Of a DNA stretch of 64,000 nt, positions 9,191-17,060 are shown in pieces (the first letter of the stretch is position 1; every line of letters begins with the position of its first letter). Below the pieces are notes generated by a model. That model did not search any database, was not told the origin of the DNA, and worked only from the letters and a program-made list of their open reading frames with translations. The DNA lies in the NCBI RefSeq assembly GCF_030505395.1, contig NZ_CP130044.1, forward strand, positions 3,710,218 to 3,774,217, in the 5' to 3' direction. The position numbers were made by a program, and so were the translations under genes. Origin of the DNA: Asticcacaulis sp. ZE23SCel15. GTDB taxonomy: Bacteria; Pseudomonadota; Alphaproteobacteria; Caulobacterales; Caulobacteraceae.

Positions 9191-9918
9191 TCCGTACGCT
9201 GATCGTCGATGATGAGCCTTTGGCGCGGCTTCGGCTTCGTAATCTGTTAGCACCAGTAAGTGGTTTTAGCGTCATCGGTGAGGCTCACCATGGTGAAATG
9301 GCCGTCGCCATGATCGAGGCGGACCGGCCCGATCTGGTCTTCCTAGATATACAAATGCCAAGCTTGAGCGGTTTCGAAGTCATCGAGGCGATAGGCGCAG
9401 ACGTCATGCCCGCGACGGTCTTCGTCACCGCCTATGATGAATTTGCGGTCAAGGCGTTCGAGGTTCAGGCGCTCGACTATCTGCTCAAACCGTTCGACGA
9501 TATTCGTTTCGAGCAGGTTCTGAGCCGGGTCCGAAAGGCTCAGGTAAATCAAGGCAAACAGCTAATACAAGTACTGGGTCTGGTCCCCATGCAACCGCGT
9601 CTGGTCGCGCGATCGCGCGGCGTGGTGCGTATCATCGGCTATGAGGATATCGACTGGATTGCGGCGGCGGGTGACTATGCCGAGGTGCATTGCGCGGATC
9701 GCGCATGGCTGGTCAACGACTCGATCAACGCGCTGACAGAGCGTCTGCCGCCGGCCGATTTTGCCCGCATACATCGCAGCGCCATCGTACGGATGGACCG
9801 GATTGCCGAGGTTCGTCCTTGCAGCCACGGCGACGGCATACTCATCCTGAGCTGTAATACGCAACTGCGTTTCAGTCGTCGTTACCGCGAGGTGCTGGAT
9901 GTTTGGCTATCAAGGTGA
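9187..9918 (+). CDS. LytTR-family response regulator
   Basis: A 243-residue regulator with a receiver domain (acidic pocket VDDE, phosphoacceptor Asp54 in LVFLDIQMP, conserved Thr in VFVTAYD and Lys in LLKPFDD) joined to a C-terminal LytTR DNA-binding domain (residues about 140-243). The domain contains the typical IDWIAAAGDYAEVH, FARIHRSAIVRMDRI and FSRRYREVL segments. It starts at a GTG that overlaps the kinase stop codon. It probably controls its own operon or the divergent three-gene operon. LytTR regulators bind direct repeats, but I could not pick out a convincing pair in the 134 bp between the divergent genes. Confidence 0.92.
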   Translation: MIRTLIVDDEPLARLRLRNLLAPVSGFSVIGEAHHGEMAVAMIEADRPDLVFLDIQMPSLSGFEVIEAIGADVMPATVFVTAYDEFAVKAFEVQALDYLLKPFDDIRFEQVLSRVRKAQVNQGKQLIQVLGLVPMQPRLVARSRGVVRIIGYEDIDWIAAAGDYAEVHCADRAWLVNDSINALTERLPPADFARIHRSAIVRMDRIAEVRPCSHGDGILILSCNTQLRFSRRYREVLDVWLSR

Positions 9919-10386
9919 TCACCGAATTTTTGCCGGCACGACCTTGAACGGCTGAATGGCCTATTGAGCGGACATTGCGAAAGTCTGGATTACACCTCAG
10001 CGCCGCCGAATCAATTAATGGGGCGACGTCAGATCAATAGTATTGGCCCGTGGGGAAAAAGCGCTTCCATAGCGATTGAGATGGCCGGTCCAGTTTTTTG
10101 GGCCATGATGTTTGGTCTGGTATGGGTCGGACCTGCATAGTCACCGGCGTCCACACCGACTGCCCATCTTCGTCTCCAACATCAACAGTAACGGGGGGAC
10201 TAGACAGGGTAAATTAAAATCGACTACGCAAAATTTGCATCTTTGGGATAGTCCTGCCGATTACGCAAAATGGGCCGGTAATCCAAAAACATGTCTTCAG
10301 TGTCTGCGCCAGCGGCAAACCAACGAATTCATACAGATCATATCCCCTTTCTGACCATACGATCATGGTCGTCCATCATGAAACAA
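9919..10386. other. About 470 bp without a convincing gene
   Basis: The open frames in this stretch have no recognisable protein pattern and no good ribosome binding site. It lies downstream of both the plus-strand LytTR regulator and the minus-strand phosphatase gene, so no promoter is required here. The only clear signal is the bidirectional terminator that follows it. Confidence 0.5.
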
Positions 10387-10416
10387 CAAAAAACCGGCCC
10401 TGACAGGGCCGGTTTT
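10387..10416 (-). terminator. Bidirectional intrinsic terminator
   Basis: A perfect 7-bp GC stem (CCGGCCC / GGGCCGG) with a 5-base loop, flanked by A and T runs on both sides, so it can end transcription in either direction. It sits about 20 bp beyond the stop codon of the minus-strand phosphatase gene. Confidence 0.85.
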
Positions 10417-10434
10417 CAAGCGGTCATATGAAGC

Positions 10435-11295
10435 TTAGTTCAGCAACAGCGTTTTCAGCTTGGCTTCATCGGCTGCCGTAAGACCTAAGTCTTCACGAAC
10501 GTAGCGTTCCCATCCGCCCTCGCGGGCCTCAATCGCCTCAAACGCCGCGTCAAGATACGTGCGGTCAACCCCCATCAGGGCCTGAATGACTTCCGGCGGC
10601 AAGCGACGGAAGGCAGCCATCATCGGGTCTTCCTTTTCACCGGCTTTTGGCGCTTCCGGCTTGTAGTACTGGTTGGACAGCAGGTAATCCTCGGTCACGG
10701 TCTCACGCGGGACGCCCAGAAGCGTCAGGATCAGGGCGGTGGCGACCCCCGTGCGGTCCTTACCGGCCGAGCAGTTATAGATCATAGGCGTCTGACCATC
10801 GATGATCAGGCGTAACATGCGCTTATACTGGCCGGCAAACTTGAACGGCGCGTCCTTGTAAAAGGTCGCCATCATGGCCTTGGTCTGTTCAGCGGTTACG
10901 TCCTTTTGCTTAAAAAACGCCATGAACGGGGTCGTGTCCATGTCGTAGTCCTGCGAATAGACAGCGACCTTCATGTCGGCAGGCCAGACCATCGGGGTCG
11001 ACTGGCGTTCCTGAGTGGCGCGGAAATCGACATTGGTCTTGATGCCGAGCGCCCGGAGTTGATCAAAACCCTTTGGCGTGATCTTGTTCATGGCGGCCGA
11101 GCGGTAGATGATGCCCCACTTCACTTCGCGGCCATCAGTGGTTTTGTAGCCACCGATGTCACGGAAGTTATTGGCGCCATCAATGCCGACCACGCGGTTG
11201 GTGGCAACGGCGGGTGCTGGCGACAGAGCGAAAGCGTGCCCAGCCACAGTCCCCATCAGGAGGGCGGCCAGAGCCAGTGATTTTAAAATTGTCAT
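10435..11295 (-). CDS. Secreted tyrosine/inositol-type phosphatase (PF13350 family)
   Basis: A 286-residue protein with a Sec signal peptide (LALAALLMGTVAGHAFA) and a Y_phosphatase3 domain. The cysteine phosphatase loop C-x5-R is intact: Cys175 to Arg181 in NCSAGKDRTG. The family opening NNFRDIGGY is also present. Such enzymes use a cysteinyl-phosphate intermediate and act on phosphotyrosine, phosphoinositides or other phosphoesters. A periplasmic location points to nutrient phosphoesters rather than signalling. The gene follows a TonB-dependent receptor by 19 bp in the same operon, so I infer that the receptor imports a phosphoester which this enzyme splits in the periplasm. A terminator follows directly. 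Confidence 0.85.
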   Translation of the reverse strand: MTILKSLALAALLMGTVAGHAFALSPAPAVATNRVVGIDGANNFRDIGGYKTTDGREVKWGIIYRSAAMNKITPKGFDQLRALGIKTNVDFRATQERQSTPMVWPADMKVAVYSQDYDMDTTPFMAFFKQKDVTAEQTKAMMATFYKDAPFKFAGQYKRMLRLIIDGQTPMIYNCSAGKDRTGVATALILTLLGVPRETVTEDYLLSNQYYKPEAPKAGEKEDPMMAAFRRLPPEVIQALMGVDRTYLDAAFEAIEAREGGWERYVREDLGLTAADEAKLKTLLLN

Positions 11296-11314
11296 GTTTT
11301 AGCTATCCTTAAGA

Positions 11315-13936
11315 TTAGAAGTTAAAGCGGATGCCAGCCATAAAGCGGCGGCCGATCTGCTCGACTTCGGACGGGTGGCTGAGGTCGCCCTCATAGGCCA
11401 TGTAGATCTCATCGGTCAGGTTCGAGGCATCGGCATAGACCGTCAGGTTTTGATTGACTGCATAGCGCAGGGTCAGATCAAGGTTCTCGTAGGCCGCGCG
11501 GTATTCGTCGCCGCCGGAGCCCAGGCCTAAGCCTCCCAGCGTATCGGCCCAGTCATCGCGCCACTGATAGCTGAGGCGGGCCGACAGGCCATATTTCTCA
11601 TAGTAGATCGAGGTGTTGACGATGGTGTCCGAGGTGCCGGGGAACGGCACATCCTTACGGGCGGCGGTATCGAATGAGCCATCCAGCACCGCGACATTGC
11701 CCTGGAAGCCCAGACCGTCAAACGGCGACGGCAACATGGCAAAGCGTTGCTGGTAGTTGAACTCAAGGCCGTACAACTTGCCTTCGTCACCGTTCAGGGT
11801 AGAGACGAAATCATAGTTCGAACGGTCAACGGTCGGGCTGTCGTAGCGAGCATCACCGACCTTGGTGCGCGAGTTGTAAAGCACGTTTTCGACATGGCGG
11901 TAGAAGCCGCTGACCGACAGAACGCTGTCCGTGGACGGGTAGAACTCCAGAGACGCGTCCCCGCCCCAGGTATATTCCGGCTCCAGATAAGGGTTACCGC
12001 CGGTGACCGTACCGGGTGTGGATGTATCGCTGATCGAGGCCCCGGCCCGCACCGCCCCAAAGCTTGGGCGGGCAATGCCGCGCTGAGCTGAACCGCGCAG
12101 AACCAGCTTTTCGGTCAGGTCAAACTTGGCGTTCACGCTGGGGAAGAAGTCGGTGTAGTCATTTTCGACCTCAACCGGCGTGATAACACCGGCAGCATTG
12201 GTGAAGCCGCGGATAGTTTGCTTCATGTTTTCGACGCGGGCGCCAAACACAACCTGCCAGGTGTTGAACTCAACCTTGGCCATGCCGTAACCGGCGGTCA
12301 GCTTTTCGTCGATGCTGTAGAGGTCGGACTTGGCGATGTTGTTGGCCGGATTATAGAGCCCGGCCGTCTGAAGCGCCTTAAGTCTGGCTTCCATGTCGTT
12401 GCGAATGCGGGTGTTGTCGAGATAGTTTAGGGTGATGCCGGAGGCAAATCCGGTATCCCACGGCTTTGAGGTCACATAGTCTGCCGCGCGCAGATCACCT
12501 GCGCCGGGGGGTAAAATGACCGTTGACTGACCGATAACATTGCCTTCGATTTCGCGGTCATCATGTTGCAGGCCGCCTTTGAAGGTCCACTGGTTAAAGG
12601 CACGTGTCACATCGACCTTGACGGTACGACTGGTCGACTTGGTGGTGGCCATGATCGGCAGGGCGATATTGAAATCAAACGCGCCCTGATTGAGGGTTGA
12701 GATCGCCGCACCGCGCGCATAGGTGCCCGCCGTCGCCCCATTGACGGTTGAATAGAGCGTCAGGATCGGGAACTTCGGATCATTCAGCGTATAGCTCAGT
12801 GAAGGACGCAGCAGGCGGTTAAACTGCTGGTTCTGCAACAGCAGAGGCAGTTCAGTGGTGTTTTTGGTTTTGGTTTCGTTCAGGCGCCATTTGACATCCC
12901 AGCCGTTGCCGAAATCATGATCACCGCCAAGAGTATTGATGGTGTTGCGGGTGCGGTACTGACCATCTTCGGCGGTGGAACGCACGGGCACGCCGACCAG
13001 ATCGCCGGAAGTGGCCCCGCGTGTGCCGCCAAGGGCGCTGCCAAGCTGGAAGGTATAGCTGTTGCGTTGTTCATCGTCTTTGAACTCACTGACAATGGTC
13101 TTGGCAAACAGCACATGGCCTACGGCCGGACGCCATTCAAAGCCAAGAGACGCTCCGTCATTCTGGCGGCGCAGCAGGTAGTTACGCATATCAAAGCTGG
13201 AGATAATGCCGTTTGCGTCATAGGCAAATTCGCGGTTGTCGGTGACTTGATCGCGGCGATAGTGCGACACACCGGCCACAACACCAAAGGTGCCATTCGA
13301 CCAGGTGGTGCGCAGGGAGCCCTGCTGCTGCTGACCGCCGCCTAAGTCCATTTCCCCAAGGCCAAACTCGCCCTGAAGGTCGAAACCGTTCTTGTGGAAG
13401 GGCGAATAGGACTTAAGGTCGATCTGGGCCACAATGGCTTCAGCCGGCAGGTCAGGCGTCAGGGACTTATTGACCGCGATCGATTGCAGGATCACGGCCG
13501 GTACGGCATCAAAGCGGAAGGCGCGCGAAGACCCGCCCTCATCGACGCCGATAACCGTCACGCCGTCAAACGACACGCTGGTCCAGCGGTTGGGCGCGCC
13601 ACGCACCTGAATGTAGCGTTCCTGCCCCTGATCGCGTTGCACGGCGACGGCAGGCAAACGCGACAGGGCGGCGGCGGAGTTCTGATCCGGGAAGCGCCCG
13701 ACTGTGTCCGAAGCGATGATATTGACCAGATTGTCGGCATTGCGTTGTTCGCGCAGAGCAGCGACCTGCGAGTCGCGGATCGGTGCGTAGATGACGACTT
13801 CGGTGATGTCCTCATCGGCGACGGCTGGTTCAGGAGCGGGATCAGCCGCTAGTGCGCCTGTGGCACCGACCGCCAAAAGCGATACCCCCGCCAGTGCGGC
13901 GGCTTTAAAAGTGAATGTGGTAAGATTGCTGAACAT
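11315..13936 (-). CDS. TonB-dependent outer membrane receptor
   Basis: An 873-residue receptor with a signal peptide (ALAGVSLLAVGATGALA), a plug domain (about residues 60-190) and a beta-barrel ending in the typical FMAGIRFNF with terminal Phe. The plug carries DTVGRFPDQNSAAALSRLPAV and YIQVRGAPNRWTSVSFDG, marking the large Caulobacter-type (TIGR01782-like) family. The usual plug sequence E-G-A-I-G-G-x-I-N is altered to AEAIVAQIDL. There is no STN domain, so it does not signal through an anti-sigma factor. It is first in an operon with the secreted phosphatase and diverges from a tandem TetR regulator. A Pho-box-like site lies about 80-100 bp upstream. The substrate is unknown, with a phosphoester favoured. 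Confidence 0.9.
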   Translation of the reverse strand: MFSNLTTFTFKAAALAGVSLLAVGATGALAADPAPEPAVADEDITEVVIYAPIRDSQVAALREQRNADNLVNIIASDTVGRFPDQNSAAALSRLPAVAVQRDQGQERYIQVRGAPNRWTSVSFDGVTVIGVDEGGSSRAFRFDAVPAVILQSIAVNKSLTPDLPAEAIVAQIDLKSYSPFHKNGFDLQGEFGLGEMDLGGGQQQQGSLRTTWSNGTFGVVAGVSHYRRDQVTDNREFAYDANGIISSFDMRNYLLRRQNDGASLGFEWRPAVGHVLFAKTIVSEFKDDEQRNSYTFQLGSALGGTRGATSGDLVGVPVRSTAEDGQYRTRNTINTLGGDHDFGNGWDVKWRLNETKTKNTTELPLLLQNQQFNRLLRPSLSYTLNDPKFPILTLYSTVNGATAGTYARGAAISTLNQGAFDFNIALPIMATTKSTSRTVKVDVTRAFNQWTFKGGLQHDDREIEGNVIGQSTVILPPGAGDLRAADYVTSKPWDTGFASGITLNYLDNTRIRNDMEARLKALQTAGLYNPANNIAKSDLYSIDEKLTAGYGMAKVEFNTWQVVFGARVENMKQTIRGFTNAAGVITPVEVENDYTDFFPSVNAKFDLTEKLVLRGSAQRGIARPSFGAVRAGASISDTSTPGTVTGGNPYLEPEYTWGGDASLEFYPSTDSVLSVSGFYRHVENVLYNSRTKVGDARYDSPTVDRSNYDFVSTLNGDEGKLYGLEFNYQQRFAMLPSPFDGLGFQGNVAVLDGSFDTAARKDVPFPGTSDTIVNTSIYYEKYGLSARLSYQWRDDWADTLGGLGLGSGGDEYRAAYENLDLTLRYAVNQNLTVYADASNLTDEIYMAYEGDLSHPSEVEQIGRRFMAGIRFNF

Positions 13937-13976
13937 CGGTGCCCACCGTTAATAAATTAAGATGGCCACCAATTAG

Positions 13977-14007
13977 AACGTTTGTTTGTATTTTTTTAAA
14001 CGTTTGT
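13977..14007. promoter_or_regulatory. Direct repeat, possible operator
   Basis: AACGTTTGT occurs at 13977-13985 and again at 13999-14007. The 22-bp period is two helical turns, so both copies face the same side of the DNA. The first copy runs on into TTTGTTTGTA, which recurs at 14153-14162 just before the TetR-like start codon. The repeats lie between the divergent receptor and TetR-like genes, so I infer an operator for that regulator. Confidence 0.45.
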
Positions 14008-14018
14008 ATGAAGCAATT

Positions 14019-14036
14019 TTTACAGCTTTGCGACAG
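14019..14036 (-). promoter_or_regulatory. Pho-box-like site before receptor-phosphatase operon
   Basis: On the minus strand this reads CTGTCGC-AAAG-CTGTAAA, two half-sites of the PhoB consensus CTGTCAT at 11-bp spacing, each matching at five of seven positions. It is weaker than the other candidates because both half-sites have degenerate ends. It lies upstream of the receptor gene that starts at 13936. Confidence 0.4.
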
Positions 14037-14174
14037 TTCAATGTCAAACCCAACCGGACACGGCATAATCTTACACGCCCCCTCAGAGAGGGCTAGCAGG
14101 ACTTACACAAAATAGTATATACAAGACACCAACTCGCGCAACACCCACCATATTTGTTTGTAAATAAGCTTTTC

Positions 14175-15410
14175 ATGAAGATAAACAAAAGCGTAAAGGC
14201 ACGCCCCGCCCCGGAGACTACGCCCGCGGACCGCCTTTTGGACACAGTTCAGGCTGCCTGGCCTACCCTTGGGCGCGCCAATATGACCGCCCGCCAGATC
14301 AGCCAAACCGCCGAAGCCCCCACCTCGCTGATAAATTATTATTTTGGCAATTTTGAACAGTTGTTACGCGCAGCCCAAGCCCGCTCCATGGCGACGGCGC
14401 AAATCTGGTGCGACCAACAACTGGCCCAAACCGCCAATCTGCCGGCCATCAGCCCCGAAGGATTCGGCGCGATGCTGGCGGCACTGATTGATGACTGGAC
14501 GGTCACTCAGCAGCCCCATGCTTTTGCGTGGCGGGAATGTCAGATGATGGCAGCCCGCGATGACGCCTTTACCCCCCTCGCCCGCCAATGGCGTGACATC
14601 TGGAAAACCTTCTGGGACGACATGTGCGCCCGTATGGGCCTTGGGGCCTATGCCGATATCACCCGGCAGTTTTTCGATGGCGAATCCTTTCTGCACCGGA
14701 TTACGTGGCGGCGGACACTGGATCGAGCCTGCCTTGATGAGACCTGCCTTGGCTGGGCGCGGCTGCTAACGACCGGCCGCGCCGGTGACGGGCGATTGCG
14801 TGATTTCGCGCGGCTTGAGAGCGATAAGCTTACCGCACCTATCATCGCCCACGGCTCAATCGCCGAGCAGATTTCACAGGCCGCGGCCATGATTGTGGGC
14901 CGGTTTGGCGCGGCCTCCGTCACCCACCGCGCCGTGGCCCGCGAAAGCGGGGTTAATCTGGGGGCGGTCACCTATCACTTTCCGACCAGCGACACCCTGA
15001 TGCACGCCGCCTGGCTTCAGATATATCTGCGCCTGACCCGCAATGTGGTCCGCGATGAAAACGCGCCTTACACCCACCAACAATTCAAAGACAATCTGAT
15101 CCACTTTGTGCAAAAACCCTCACTTGTCGAAGACCTGCTGGGCATGGAAGAACTGATGTCAGCGTCGGCTCGTGCCGATGATCTGAACGGTGTCGGGGCC
15201 ATGATCCGCTATAGCCGCGGGCGCTCAACCTATCACGGCCTGTCGCGCATGACCTCACCGCTTGGGCCCTTGGGGGCTCAGGAAGCGGCATTGATCTCCA
15301 ACTGGACGCAAGGCTTACGGCGCGACCTGATGGTTCTGCCAGCCGATGAAGCCTTCAGCGGTGCCCACCAAACGATCGATCAGATCGTGGCCCTGCTTCG
15401 TGTCGAGTAA
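14175..15410 (+). CDS. Tandem TetR-family transcriptional regulator
   Basis: A 411-residue protein made of two consecutive TetR-like units. The first helix-turn-helix (about residues 20-65) reads RANMTARQISQTAEAPTSLI followed by NYYFGNFEQLL. The second (about residues 220-268) reads GAASVTHRAVARESGVNLG followed by AVTYHFPTSDTLMHAAW. Each is followed by its own helical region, so a monomer carries two DNA-binding heads. TetR proteins normally have one head and dimerise, so this gene looks like a fused dimer. The ATG at 14175 is preferred over an upstream TTG. It diverges from the receptor-phosphatase operon and probably represses it. The Pho-box-like site of the next gene lies directly after its stop. 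Confidence 0.82.
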   Translation: MKINKSVKARPAPETTPADRLLDTVQAAWPTLGRANMTARQISQTAEAPTSLINYYFGNFEQLLRAAQARSMATAQIWCDQQLAQTANLPAISPEGFGAMLAALIDDWTVTQQPHAFAWRECQMMAARDDAFTPLARQWRDIWKTFWDDMCARMGLGAYADITRQFFDGESFLHRITWRRTLDRACLDETCLGWARLLTTGRAGDGRLRDFARLESDKLTAPIIAHGSIAEQISQAAAMIVGRFGAASVTHRAVARESGVNLGAVTYHFPTSDTLMHAAWLQIYLRLTRNVVRDENAPYTHQQFKDNLIHFVQKPSLVEDLLGMEELMSASARADDLNGVGAMIRYSRGRSTYHGLSRMTSPLGPLGAQEAALISNWTQGLRRDLMVLPADEAFSGAHQTIDQIVALLRVE

Positions 15411-15423
15411 ACTCAGGTTCATT

Positions 15424-15441
15424 TTGTAATATAACTGTCAC
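15424..15441 (+). promoter_or_regulatory. Pho-box-like site before fecI
   Basis: TTGTAAT-ATAA-CTGTCAC: two half-sites of the PhoB consensus CTGTCAT with a 4-base spacer (11-bp period). The first matches five of seven positions and the second six of seven. It ends 22 bases before the sigma factor start codon. Confidence 0.55.
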
Positions 15442-15463
15442 GCAAGCCGTCTATTCAGCACGC

Positions 15464-15982
15464 ATGGCGACAGGACTACCCGAACATTACTGGGTGCCGC
15501 AGGAGCGCGGCCGTCTCATGCAGTTTGTCGCGGGCAAGGTGCGCGATGAAGCCGTGCGCGAAGATGTGGTGCAGGAAACCCTGGCCCGCCTGATCAGCTA
15601 CAGCCGCCGTCATGCGGTTGAAAACCTGACCGCTCTGGCCCGCACCATTGCCACCAATCTGATCAATGACCATTTCCGGGCCGCCAAAGCGCGCCCCACC
15701 GAAGAAATCGGCACTGACCTTGCCTGCGATCAACCCTTGCCGGAGCAGATCCTGATGCACCGCCAGCGACTGGATGTTTTCACCGACGCCTTAAAAGGCA
15801 TGCCGCCGCTTAGGCGCGAAGTACTGATCCGCAGGCGTGTCCGGGGTGAGACGTGTGAGGAGATTGGCAAGGCCCTGAACCTTAGTCCTGACGCAGTCGA
15901 AAAACATATCTCACGGGCCCTGCGCCAACTGCACGACCATCTCGAAAAAGCCGAAAAGAAGCGCGTAAAATATGACTCCTGA
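15464..15982 (+). CDS. FecI-like ECF sigma factor
   Basis: A 172-residue extracytoplasmic-function sigma factor. Region 2 covers about residues 10-80 (DEAVREDVVQETLARLISY, IATNLINDHFRAAKA) and region 4 covers about 105-160 (LKGMPPLRREVLIRRRVRGETCEEIGKALNLSPDAVEKHISRAL, with the helix-turn-helix near its end). It directs RNA polymerase to promoters of a TonB-dependent transport system. Its last codons overlap the start of the FecR gene by 11 bases, so the pair is translationally coupled. A signalling receptor with an STN domain lies immediately downstream. A Pho-box-like site just before it suggests that phosphate starvation switches the cell-surface signalling circuit on. Confidence 0.9.
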   Translation: MATGLPEHYWVPQERGRLMQFVAGKVRDEAVREDVVQETLARLISYSRRHAVENLTALARTIATNLINDHFRAAKARPTEEIGTDLACDQPLPEQILMHRQRLDVFTDALKGMPPLRREVLIRRRVRGETCEEIGKALNLSPDAVEKHISRALRQLHDHLEKAEKKRVKYDS

Positions 15983-16928
15983 GACGGCGGATATCACAGA
16001 CACCATTTGGGACGCCGCCGCCGGATTTGTTGATCGCCACCTGCACGACACAGATTTCACGACCGCCGCCTTTGATGAGTGGATCACGCGCGATCCCCGC
16101 CACCGGATCGCCTATGATACCCTTATGCGTGTGGCGCGCGACGCGGCGCTGAACGATGCGCTGGCGGCCTTTGATACGCCGCCCGTGATCAATATTGCGG
16201 CGGTAAAGGCGACGCGGCGCAAGGTCATGGCCTATGGCATTATGGCTGCCGCCGCGGTCGCGGTTACCGCCTTCGTGCTGCCGCCGGTCGTGTATGATCA
16301 GATTACGCCGCTCAGCGTCTATGAAACCGCGGCTGGCCAGCTGCGCGAGGTGCGCTTAAGCGATGGCACCGCCCTGCATATCAATGGCGCCAGCCGCGTC
16401 GAAGCGCGCATAACCCCCTACCGCCGCCATGTGCGCTTAAGCCAGGGCGAGGCCTATTTTGCTGTCGCCAAGGATGCCGACCGGCCGTTTACAGTCGCGC
16501 TCGATGGCGGCGATGTGCGCGTTTTAGGCACCCAGTTTAACTTAAGCTATATGCCGAACGGCGTTGAACTGAACGTCTATGAAGGCAAGGTCAGGCTCAA
16601 AGGCAACGACCGCAAGTTTGGTCTGTTCACCCGTGGCATGAGGGCCCGCCTGACCAATGGAGCGATCACGCCGCTGGCGGCCTTTGACCCGGACGGTGGT
16701 GACTGGCGCGCGGGCTGGATCGAGCCCGATAACTGGAGTTTGGAACGGGTGGCTCAGGAATTTACCCGCCGCTCCGGCACCCCCATCCGGTTCGAAAATG
16801 ATGCCCTAAAAGATAAGCGCATCATCGGTCGTTTGCGTCTGGATGATCCGCAAAGCCAGTTGGAGACTCTGGCGGTCGTGCATGGTTTTGAGGTCGCCCG
16901 CGAAAACGGACAAATAATTATACGTTAA
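15972..16928 (+). CDS. FecR-family anti-sigma regulator
   Basis: A 318-residue inner-membrane regulator. The cytoplasmic N-terminus (about residues 1-70) has the DUF4880-like motif FDEWITRDPRHRIAYD. One membrane segment follows (about 78-97, AYGIMAAAAVAVTAFVLPPV). The periplasmic part has the FecR domain (YETAAGQLREVRLSDGTALHING, LSQGEAYFAVAKDADRPF, VLGTQFNLSY) and a small C-terminal secretin-like domain (IIGRLRLDDPQSQLETLAVVHGF). FecR holds the sigma factor until a loaded receptor signals through its STN domain. Order and overlap with fecI, and the receptor next door, match the classic arrangement. Confidence 0.92.
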   Translation: MTPETADITDTIWDAAAGFVDRHLHDTDFTTAAFDEWITRDPRHRIAYDTLMRVARDAALNDALAAFDTPPVINIAAVKATRRKVMAYGIMAAAAVAVTAFVLPPVVYDQITPLSVYETAAGQLREVRLSDGTALHINGASRVEARITPYRRHVRLSQGEAYFAVAKDADRPFTVALDGGDVRVLGTQFNLSYMPNGVELNVYEGKVRLKGNDRKFGLFTRGMRARLTNGAITPLAAFDPDGGDWRAGWIEPDNWSLERVAQEFTRRSGTPIRFENDALKDKRIIGRLRLDDPQSQLETLAVVHGFEVARENGQIIIR

Positions 16929-16945
16929 AATACATAACCTTAGAC

Positions 16946-16963
16946 ATGTCATGAATAATTCAC
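16946..16963 (+). promoter_or_regulatory. Pho-box-like site before STN receptor
   Basis: ATGTCAT-GAAT-AATTCAC: one half-site matching the PhoB consensus at six of seven positions and a degenerate second one, at 11-bp spacing. It lies about 100 bases upstream of the receptor start, in the gap after fecR. Confidence 0.5.
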
Positions 16964-17060
16964 GAAATGACCTGTCGGGTAAATCCGTCTCTCATCCGTC
17001 CCTTTAACCGTAAGACGCTCGTCACTGGGGCTGAGCATATCTATTCATGGGGATCTGGTT

